From RQOF01 sp964461135 (GTDB lineage: Bacteria; Calditrichota; Calditrichia; RBG-13-44-9): a stretch of DNA of 12,738 nucleotides. Made by a program: the position numbers and the translations under genes. Positions 1 to 5,939 of this stretch are shown here, piece by piece (position 1 is the stretch's first letter; each line of letters starts with the position of its first letter). The DNA is taken from contig CAYWTB010000117.1 in NCBI GenBank assembly GCA_964461135.1, forward strand, positions 1 to 12,738, written 5' to 3'. The notes beneath the pieces were generated by a model that was given only the letters and a program-made list of their open reading frames with translations, was not told the origin of the DNA and did no database searches.

Positions 1-183
1 CTGTGCTCATACTCATACGATAACTTTTGCGGAGTTAAGGGCATAATCATTTAAATTTTATATAATATCAGTGCCTCGAATGTCTTTAAAACCGGTAACA
101 TTTTTCAGCTTGTAATTGATAGAGATGGAAATCAGGATATATTCTACCTGAAATTTAGTTTTTCTCAAAAATCAGCCTTTTGA
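1..183 (+). pseudogene. Possible 3' remnant of a gene entering from the left edge
   Basis: The frame starting at base 1 is open across the edge except for one TAA at 52-54, then runs on to a TGA at 181-183. The last part reads like a protein end, with the stretch FQLVIDRDGNQDIFYLKF. It overlaps the 3' end of the minus-strand HTH_42 gene by about 29 bases, tail to tail. I do not recognise the family. It could be the decayed end of a gene cut by the window edge, or a chance open frame in AT-rich DNA; other spacers in this window also have open frames, so this evidence is weak. Confidence 0.2.
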
Positions 184-1255
184 CCTTAAATAGTGCAGCA
201 ATCTCATTGAATTGTATTTTAATATTCTTTTCTAATTGCATTGTGAGTTTTTCAAACATATCCAAATTTATTTTCATTGTAGTTGCTTCGAAGCGATGGC
301 TCCAGGTTCCCTGAGTAAGTCCGTTAACTAAAACCGTTCCCAGTGCGTTGCCCCCAGTAACTCCAACTGAACCATAAACTTTATACTGCATGTCCGAACT
401 CACAAACCGATCCCTTCCATCCGGACTATAACCCATAATATAGCAGTCCCACTGGGGTAAAATGTCTATACTGTTTGTTAATTCTGTTTTAAATGATTCA
501 AATTCCTCAAAACCCCGAGAAAGCAGAAGGTAATCATTGCCAAGGTCAATGGTATGAAGTTGTTCTATGGCTGTTTGGGCCTTGCCCAAATTAATTCCGG
601 CCCACCATTGAAAGTCTTTGATTCGGGCAGGACCAAAAGCTCTCAGATATTCACCCGCCAGCCAAACTAAATCTTTTTGACTGTCCCTGTGAAATAACGA
701 GATTTTTGCCCATGCCTGTGTCGATACATAGCTGATAATATTTGAGCGCAGGCTGCCCGCTCCGATCCTCAACAGTATACCCTCAAATGCCATACGATTT
801 AAGATTAGCTTCAGCATCTTATCCGGGATATCAGAAACCTTCTTTAAATCTTTAATCGTCATTGGTTTGCTGGAAATCTGTAACACCCGATCTTTCCATA
901 CCCTATATTTTTCATCTGGAATATTTCTGCCTTTCTGTGAATATCTTTTTTTCCACATCGCATCAGAAGCCGGGGGTATTATTGCTGAAAAGATACGGGG
1001 ACTGCTTTCCAGTGGAATGAAGTACACACTAAGTCTCATGGCCGGGATCCGAAAAGCCAATTTTTGCATATCCAGGTCATGAAATTTATGTTCGTTAAAT
1101 GTCTTTATTCTTGAGAACAAAGAAAGGGGTGTAAAAGGGTGAACACTGTATACGCCTATAATATTTTTCAGTATCTGGATTAAATCAGATCCTTGTTTTC
1201 CCAGACCTTGGCGAAAATAAAACCAATATCGAATTTTTTTTTCAATTCCGTACAT
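155..1255 (-). CDS. Winged-helix DNA-binding protein, HTH_42 family (AlkZ/YcaQ-related)
   Basis: A protein of 366 residues from the ATG at 1255. A TTG at 1282 would add nine residues, and neither start has a good ribosome binding site. The ATG places the family's opening segment, with FRQGLGKQG, close to the N-terminus, so I prefer it. Family marks seen are LAGEYLRAFGPARIKDFQWW, a common core motif, and LPQWDCYIMGY...DRF with a following GT near the C-terminus. The family is made of repeated winged-helix domains and includes the DNA glycosylases AlkZ and YcaQ, which excise alkylated or cross-linked bases. Where AlkZ has its QxQ catalytic motif, this protein appears to read SVH (in VYSVHPFTPLSLFSR). 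The glycosylase activity is therefore doubtful and a DNA-binding or divergent role is possible. The family call is solid; the loss of catalysis rests on alignment by eye. Confidence 0.85.
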   Translation of the reverse strand: MYGIEKKIRYWFYFRQGLGKQGSDLIQILKNIIGVYSVHPFTPLSLFSRIKTFNEHKFHDLDMQKLAFRIPAMRLSVYFIPLESSPRIFSAIIPPASDAMWKKRYSQKGRNIPDEKYRVWKDRVLQISSKPMTIKDLKKVSDIPDKMLKLILNRMAFEGILLRIGAGSLRSNIISYVSTQAWAKISLFHRDSQKDLVWLAGEYLRAFGPARIKDFQWWAGINLGKAQTAIEQLHTIDLGNDYLLLSRGFEEFESFKTELTNSIDILPQWDCYIMGYSPDGRDRFVSSDMQYKVYGSVGVTGGNALGTVLVNGLTQGTWSHRFEATTMKINLDMFEKLTMQLEKNIKIQFNEIAALFKVKRLIFEKN

Positions 1256-1277
1256 GGAATTATATCTTATATGATCC

Positions 1278-1329
1278 AGCAAAGTTAATAATTACAATGA
1301 CATGCTGCATGTCCGTTTAATTATTTGCT
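1278..1329. repeat. Imperfect bulged inverted repeat between two minus-strand genes
   Basis: The centre is a perfect 6-bp stem with a 3-base loop (GACATG, CTG, CATGTC; 1299-1313). Further out TAATTA and AGCAAA pair with matching bases on the other side. A 5-base one-sided bulge (GTTAA) and a 4x4 internal loop interrupt the stem. It lies downstream of the M55 peptidase gene and just before the HTH_42 gene. There is no T-run, so it is a poor intrinsic terminator. It could be an RNA-processing or attenuation hairpin. It is folded a bit like an integron attC site, but it lacks the RYYYAAC/GTTRRRY end boxes. Confidence 0.4.
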
Positions 1330-1350
1330 ATCCCGTTGCTTATTATGAAA

Positions 1351-2226
1351 TTAATGAATCCAGCTAAATGCCTTCATTACTTCAATCAGATCGCTGCTTC
1401 TGTAAGTCAGCTCCCAATCACCGGTTCTTTCAATCCCGGGATAGAATGATTTGGAATGAACCATTTCCTCGTTTTTATAATTTAGTACCAGGGTATAAGG
1501 AGGATTTAATTTGAATGGTTTATATTTACTTATATTTTTTAAGGCATTTTTCACACCTTCGCGTATTTTTTCGCGTGATACTTCGGGATGCAGATTTAAA
1601 GCTGCACTCCCAATTCCTTCCTTAACCGCGACTGTGATTACATTTCCAAATAAAGCCCTGGTCTGTTCACATATTGCTTTATCGCCGGAAATGAAAACTA
1701 CCGGAACATCATAATAACCGGCTATTAAACCATTTATCCCCGCTTCCGGTAAGGAAATATCATTGATTGATACATCCGTGATATTGCTGCTACTCATTGT
1801 ATGTTCAAGAATGGCATCTGGAGTGCCTGCCTTTGCGTGATATCCGATGAATAATACAGCATCGAAAGTGCCATCTATTCCCTCCATCATACTTAAAAAA
1901 CATCCCGACCAATCGCGAATTAATCTGGAGTTTTTATTTAACAAATCGGGCAGAATATTTCTTCCGCTGCCATGTGAATCTCTCACGATGATATCAGTCG
2001 CCCCAGCATCTAAAGCACCTTCAATTGCCGCATTTGCTTCTTGGGTCATAATTGTTCGAAAGCGATCATAATCTTTTCCATTTCTATTCACATCTTCCCA
2101 GTTTACAACTCCCGTTATTCCTTCCATATCTACAGATATGAAAACTTTCATTCCGGTTTTAGTCTGTGAGTATGCCGTCGCAACCAGTATTACAGTTGAC
2201 AAGAAAGCAATGATTACATCATTCAT
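1351..2226 (-). CDS. Exported M55-family D-aminopeptidase (DppA-like)
   Basis: A 291-residue zinc peptidase of the DppA family, which cuts N-terminal D-amino acids from peptides; the Bacillus enzyme is cytoplasmic. The zinc ligands are all visible: D33 and E35 in VDMEG, H85 in DSHG, H130 in GYHA and probably E161 in SLPEAGING. These match D8, E10, H60, H104 and E133 of Bacillus DppA. The first 21 residues form a hydrophobic, signal-like segment (IIAFLSTVILVATAYSQ), so the mature enzyme probably acts outside the cytoplasm, perhaps on cell-wall D-Ala peptides. The n-region has no K or R, which is unusual. The ATG at 2226 is preceded by GGGAGAG at good spacing. The internal Met26 would give a cytoplasmic protein but has no usable binding site. 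It is read away from intI, in the position of a first cassette gene. Confidence 0.9.
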   Translation of the reverse strand: MNDVIIAFLSTVILVATAYSQTKTGMKVFISVDMEGITGVVNWEDVNRNGKDYDRFRTIMTQEANAAIEGALDAGATDIIVRDSHGSGRNILPDLLNKNSRLIRDWSGCFLSMMEGIDGTFDAVLFIGYHAKAGTPDAILEHTMSSSNITDVSINDISLPEAGINGLIAGYYDVPVVFISGDKAICEQTRALFGNVITVAVKEGIGSAALNLHPEVSREKIREGVKNALKNISKYKPFKLNPPYTLVLNYKNEEMVHSKSFYPGIERTGDWELTYRSSDLIEVMKAFSWIH

Positions 2227-2343
2227 AATCTCTCCCGAGTTGATAAATTATTCGAATCTCTAAAGAGGCTTAACGTTTTTATTTCAAATTAAAGAATCTG
2301 AAACCTGCAGAGAACCTATAAAATAATTTAAATTATTGAATAG

Positions 2344-2350
2344 ATCTAAC
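2344..2350 (-). other. Candidate attI core site (GTTAGAT)
   Basis: On the minus strand this reads GTTAGAT, a perfect match to the integron core GTTRRRY, where strand exchange takes place after the G. It lies 360 bases 5' of intI, on the side where attI is expected, oriented so that an inserted cassette would be read away from intI. A second match, GTTAAGC, is at 2268-2274, 42 bases before the peptidase start codon. I see no clear matching left-hand box beside either. About 0.5 such match is expected by chance in this spacer in this orientation. Confidence 0.2.
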
Positions 2351-2408
2351 CAAGTAAATTGCTGAGAATACAATAAAAAAATTAATAGGTGTTTGTAAAC
2401 CTTTGCAG

Positions 2409-2453
2409 CTAATAAATTCTCAGCCTGTAACTTTCTTCGCCAGTGTGCTTCAT
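2409..2453 (-). CDS. Possible 14-residue leader peptide in the attI region
   Basis: ATG at 2453, stop TAG at 2409-2411, product MKHTGEESYRLRIY. It is preceded by GGGAGG six bases upstream, one of the best ribosome binding sites in the window. It is read in the same direction as the peptidase gene and lies between intI and the candidate attI core. This recalls ORF-11 of class 1 integron attI1, a short ORF that helps translation of the first cassette. The parallel is inference, and so short an ORF can occur by chance. Confidence 0.2.
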   Translation of the reverse strand: MKHTGEESYRLRIY

Positions 2454-2516
2454 GTTTTCCCTCCCTGGAAGTTAATTCAACCGCAATATTAATTCCTCAG
2501 ATGTAAAATTATTTTA

Positions 2517-2545
2517 TTGACCTTAGGATCACCAGTTTTTATATT
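2517..2545 (+). promoter_or_regulatory. Sigma-70-type promoter for intI
   Basis: TTGACC (2517-2522), a 17-base spacer and TATATT (2540-2545), each one base from consensus. Transcription would start near 2552, giving a leader of about 155 bases before the intI ATG. The same -10 and the same spacing occur in the promoter at 12695-12723. I see no LexA box of the CTGT-N8-ACAG or GAAC-N4-GTTC type. Confidence 0.5.
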
Positions 2546-2592
2546 CAAGATGTCTTCAATGGAGTTGGATTTTCTTTTCAGAATTCAGATTA

Positions 2593-2689
2593 TGTAAAAA
2601 CAGGTTGCTCTACAACCACGTTTACTAAAATCTCTGCCTTTATTGTCACGAATATGAGTATCTGCTGAATTTATTCATATGTTTTTACA
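2593..2689. repeat. Inverted repeat and hairpin in the intI leader
   Basis: TGTAAAAAC (2593-2601) and GTTTTTACA (2681-2689) are perfect 9-bp inverted arms. Between them lies a second hairpin, GGTTG/CAACC with a 5-base loop (2603-2617). The right arm ends five bases before the GGAGGAGG ribosome binding site of intI. In the predicted transcript this could form a branched structure next to the binding site and affect intI translation. It may instead be a protein-binding palindrome. No function is shown. Confidence 0.35.
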
Positions 2690-2709
2690 AACGGGAGGAG
2701 GACAATAAG

Positions 2710-3681
2710 ATGCCACAGAATTTTCCTTATCAGACACTACTTATCAATATCCGCGAAGTTATCCGGGTGAGGAACTATAGTTCCCGTACAGAAGAATGCT
2801 ACGTTTACTGGGTACGCCAGTTCATTCGCTATCACCGCTTTCAACACCCCGAACAGCTGGGAAGCAATGACATCGGAAAATTTCTGACTCACCTGACAGT
2901 CCAGCAAAATATGGCGGCTTCCACTCGGAATCAGGCACTCAGTGCCTTACTGTTCCTATACCGGGATGTCCTGAAAATGCCGGTGGATTGGATGAATAAT
3001 CTGATATGTGTCAAGAAAAAAACACGCGTTCCGGTGGTTTTTACTCCCTATGAAACTGAACTGGTTCTCTCCCGTCTGAGTGGTACAGCCTGGCTGGTGG
3101 CTTCACTGCTATACGGATCAGGACTGCGGTTAATGGAATGTTTGCGGATGCGAATAAATGATGTCGATTTCGGTTACCGGCAGATTATTATTCGTGATGA
3201 GAAGGGTAATCAGGACCACGCCACCGTGTTACCCAAACGGGTGATTGAACCCCTGCGAAAACAAATTAACTTTGTGAGAGTTATTCATCAGACAGATCTG
3301 GCACAGGGATTTGGTGAGGTTTTACTTCCCCTTGAACTGGCGAAAGAATATCCCTGCGCGGGAAGAGAATTGGGATGGCAATATGTGTTCCCTGCATTTC
3401 AACGCTCTCTGGATCCCCAAAGTGGAACGGAGAGACGGCACCATCTTGACCCTGCTGTATTACAACGCGCCTTACGGGAAGCCCTTCGTCGGACCGTTAT
3501 TAATAAGCACGTTACTCCACACACCCTGAGACATAGTTTTGCCACTCATCTGTTGCAAAATGGTTATGATATTCGAACAGTACAAGTATTGTTGGGTCAC
3601 CGGAGTGTGAAAACCACAATGATCTATACTCGGCATCTCAAGCAGGGCAGGCGAGGGGTGAAAAGCCCTCTAGATGAGTAA
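2710..3681 (+). CDS. intI: Integron integrase (IntI-type tyrosine recombinase)
   Basis: A complete 323-residue site-specific tyrosine recombinase. The N-terminal core-binding domain spans about residues 8-95. The catalytic set is complete: R140 in GSGLR, K165 in the beta-hairpin, H271 and R274 in HTLRHSFATHLL, H297 in LLGH and Y306 in TTMIYTRH. These sit exactly six residues before the IntI1 equivalents R146, K171, H277, R280, H303 and Y312. Residues 193-229, from HQTDLAQGFG through the WQYVFPA motif, form the extra domain unique to integron integrases and needed to bind folded attC sites. The C-terminal GVKSPLD is also typical. The start has GGAGGAGG eight bases upstream. Odd points: the usual KDR of the beta-hairpin is QDH (168-170), and no cassette array with attC sites is recognisable nearby. 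The family call is sure; whether it is active is unknown. Confidence 0.96.
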   Translation: MPQNFPYQTLLINIREVIRVRNYSSRTEECYVYWVRQFIRYHRFQHPEQLGSNDIGKFLTHLTVQQNMAASTRNQALSALLFLYRDVLKMPVDWMNNLICVKKKTRVPVVFTPYETELVLSRLSGTAWLVASLLYGSGLRLMECLRMRINDVDFGYRQIIIRDEKGNQDHATVLPKRVIEPLRKQINFVRVIHQTDLAQGFGEVLLPLELAKEYPCAGRELGWQYVFPAFQRSLDPQSGTERRHHLDPAVLQRALREALRRTVINKHVTPHTLRHSFATHLLQNGYDIRTVQVLLGHRSVKTTMIYTRHLKQGRRGVKSPLDE

Positions 3682-4010
3682 AAAAAGTTTCTGCCTCATC
3701 ACTGGATTTGAAATTATCATATGCCTGAATTTGCCCGCCGTGATGAATAATTTGGGAAGGTTTCTATCTGGCATGTCGGAAATCAGCAAATAATGAGAAA
3801 GACGGTACTGCAGGTATTGATTGGATTGTGTTTTAATTTTACGTTAAATCTTCATTCCCTTAATCGATAGGACATCCCGGGATAACCGGACGGTTTGGAA
3901 ATAATTGGCCTGGCTGGTTTCCGCACAATACTATCCGATGAACATTCACTTTCATTTATCGGTCTTTGTTTTTATATTAGGCACTTTCATACATGACGAG
4001 AGGAAAGTAC
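3682..4010. other. Spacer between intI and etfB, with two overlapping micro-ORFs
   Basis: 329 bases without a recognised gene. An ORF of 39 codons starts at 3674 inside the intI end (ATGAGTAA overlap) and stops at 3793. A 25-codon ORF, hydrophobic and signal-like, starts on that stop (TAATG, 3793) and ends at 3870. Neither has a strong ribosome binding site and both may be chance. The etf promoter should lie in this spacer; TATATT at 3973-3978 is a possible -10, but its -35 is poor. I see no terminator after intI. Confidence 0.35.
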
Positions 4011-4901
4011 ATGAGTTACCATTCAATTGTGCTTGTCAAACAGGTGCCGGACACTGCCAATATTTCGGGACAGGTAATGCGTCCGGATGGGACGGTAAAC
4101 AGGGCTAAATTACCCGCTATTTTTAATCCTGAAGACAAAGTTGCGCTGGAGTTAGCCCTTCAAGTAAAGGACAAATACGGAGGCAAAGTGACTGCTCTGA
4201 CCATGGGCCCGCCGAAAGCGTCGGAAATACTGCGCGATTGTCTGTATATGGGAGCTGATGAAGTGTATCTGATCAGTGACCGTAAGTTTGCCGGTGCGGA
4301 TACGCTGGCCACCTCTTACGTGCTTAGTGAGGCTGTAAAAAAAATAGGCGCCTATGATTTCATATTTGCCGGTCGCCAGGCTATAGATGGGGATACCGCC
4401 CAGGTGGGTCCGCAGACCGCAGAGAAACTGGGATTGCCACAGATAACCTATACCGAAGAGGTGATAGATCTGAAAAAAACCAGGGTTACCGTAAAAAGGC
4501 GAATTGACGGGGGTTATGAAATTCTGGAAAGCCATTTACCTGTGCTTATCACAGTTATTAAAGAAGCAGCTGAACCACGTCCACCCCGGGCAAGGCTGGT
4601 AATGGCCTATAAAAACGCTAAATCATTGTCTGAACTGGAAGAAATGGTCAATGTTAATTCACTACTCTATATCGATGATTTGAAGGATGAGTACCTGGCA
4701 AGAGGACTTTTTATTCCTACCCTCACACTGGATGATTTCGATCTGGATGAGAATCGCATCGGTCAGAGTGGATCACCTACTAAGGTCTATAAAATTGAAT
4801 CCGTGGTGCTGAGAGGGGGAGATCACATAAAAGTGGAACCAAATAGCGAAGGTATTGGAAATTTGATTGAACAATTGATGAATGATCGTACTTTTGGATA
4901 G
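4011..4901 (+). CDS. etfB: Electron transfer flavoprotein, beta subunit
   Basis: A 296-residue EtfB, which binds AMP or a second FAD and docks with acyl-CoA dehydrogenases. It opens with the classic IVLVKQVPDT, followed by NPEDKVALELAL and GRQAIDGDTAQVGP (from residue 121). The EtfB signature region starts near V161 (KRRIDGG...LESHLPVLIT). I chose the ATG at 4011 because AGAGGAAAG lies just before it; an upstream in-frame ATG at 3993 would add six residues with no binding site. It is some 35-45 residues longer than common EtfB proteins, with the extra length after residue 200, as in the long Bacteroidota-type form. First gene of an operon with etfA and the dehydrogenase. Whether it bifurcates electrons cannot be read with certainty. 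Confidence 0.95.
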   Translation: MSYHSIVLVKQVPDTANISGQVMRPDGTVNRAKLPAIFNPEDKVALELALQVKDKYGGKVTALTMGPPKASEILRDCLYMGADEVYLISDRKFAGADTLATSYVLSEAVKKIGAYDFIFAGRQAIDGDTAQVGPQTAEKLGLPQITYTEEVIDLKKTRVTVKRRIDGGYEILESHLPVLITVIKEAAEPRPPRARLVMAYKNAKSLSELEEMVNVNSLLYIDDLKDEYLARGLFIPTLTLDDFDLDENRIGQSGSPTKVYKIESVVLRGGDHIKVEPNSEGIGNLIEQLMNDRTFG

Positions 4902-4910
4902 AGGACCAGA

Positions 4911-5930
4911 ATGAAAACTAGATCAAATGATATATGGGTTTTTGTTGAACAACGCGATGGGAAAGCGGCTGATGTCAGTTTTGAGCTGCTCTCCAAGGGA
5001 CGGAAGCTCGCAGAGCATTTTTCCGGCATGTTGAAGGCTGTGGTTATTGGTCAGGGGGTGGAAAGTATCGCCCGGGAAACTTTCCGCTATGGTGCCGGGG
5101 AGGCATATGTGGTGGATCATCCGAGATTGAAGAACTACCAGACCATTCCCTATAGCCGTGTACTTAATCAGCTGGTGAAGGAACATCATCCACGAATAGT
5201 CCTCTTCGGTGCCACCTTTATTGGGCGGGACCTGGCCCCGCGTGTGGCATCTCATATCCGCAGCGGTCTGACCGCAGATTGTACAGAGCTGCAGATTGCC
5301 GATATTTCTTATTTACGCCGGGAATACCAGGAATTGCTTCTCCAGATTCGCCCGGCATTCGGTGGCAATATTATTGCCACTATTATTTCACCGGACTCTC
5401 CCACCCAAATGGCAACTGTGCGTGAAGGTGTAATGGAGTTGGCTCCCCTAGGTAAACCGGTTGATGGGAAAATAATCCCGGTTCATTTTGTTGCTGATGA
5501 AATGGACGAACTTATAAAGATTATAAAACGCCATCAGGAAGAGAAAAAAGTTAATCTGAAAACCTCAACGGTGATTGTTGCCGGAGGGTATGGTATGGGA
5601 TCAAGGGAAAATTTCCAGATTCTATATAAACTGGCTCACACGATGGGCGCTGAAGTTGCCGGCACACGCGCAGCTGTAGATGCCGGATTTATTTCACCGG
5701 ACCGTCAGGTCGGTCAGACCGGCGTAACCGTGCGCCCCAAATTATATATTGCCTGTGGTGTATCAGGGGCAATTCAGCATCGCGCCGGTATGCAGGATTC
5801 GCAAAAAATTATCGCTATTAACGATGATCCTGAAGCGCCAATCTTCAATGTCTGCCACTACGGAATCGTAGGAGATGTGATGGAAGTAATTCCTAAATTT
5901 ATTGAAGCTTTTAAACATAAATTGAGATAG
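4911..5930 (+). CDS. etfA: Electron transfer flavoprotein, alpha subunit
   Basis: A 339-residue EtfA that carries the mobile FAD which shuttles electrons to or from the dehydrogenase. The N-terminal ETF domain starts with DIWVFVEQ. The C-terminal FAD domain has RAAVDAGF, QVGQTG and the signature from residue 278 (YIACGVSGAIQHRAGM, later INDDPEAPIF). The usual GQTGKTV reads GQTGVTV. Length is slightly above the common 310-330. It lies nine bases after etfB. Its GAGGA ribosome binding site overlaps the etfB stop region, which implies coupled expression. Confidence 0.96.
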   Translation: MKTRSNDIWVFVEQRDGKAADVSFELLSKGRKLAEHFSGMLKAVVIGQGVESIARETFRYGAGEAYVVDHPRLKNYQTIPYSRVLNQLVKEHHPRIVLFGATFIGRDLAPRVASHIRSGLTADCTELQIADISYLRREYQELLLQIRPAFGGNIIATIISPDSPTQMATVREGVMELAPLGKPVDGKIIPVHFVADEMDELIKIIKRHQEEKKVNLKTSTVIVAGGYGMGSRENFQILYKLAHTMGAEVAGTRAAVDAGFISPDRQVGQTGVTVRPKLYIACGVSGAIQHRAGMQDSQKIIAINDDPEAPIFNVCHYGIVGDVMEVIPKFIEAFKHKLR

Positions 5931-5939
5931 AGGACATTT

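Larger units (their letters stand above)
2227..2709. other. Spacer between the peptidase gene and intI; expected attI region
   Basis: A 483-base AT-rich stretch between two divergently read genes. It holds the intI promoter and leader structures, a 14-codon ORF with a strong ribosome binding site, and two integron core-like heptamers, each listed separately. On the minus strand a frame of 70 codons without ATG is open over 2287-2496, and a 31-codon one lies just upstream of it. They resemble decayed coding sequence but I recognise nothing in them. Confidence 0.5.

Noticed and set aside
1283..1350. attC site between the HTH_42 and peptidase genes
   Set aside because: A bulged hairpin is present, but no RYYYAAC/GTTRRRY end boxes frame it.
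2250..2275. TTCGAATC as a tRNA T-arm
   Set aside because: No paired GG stem, anticodon arm or acceptor arm can be built around it.
2460..2709. LexA/SOS box in the intI promoter
   Set aside because: No CTGT-N8-ACAG or GAAC-N4-GTTC match was found.
3843..3849. GTTAAAT as a core site for an array downstream of an inverted integrase
   Set aside because: It matches GTTRRRY but stands alone, without a partner box or foldable centre, and about 0.6 such hits are expected by chance in this spacer on both strands.
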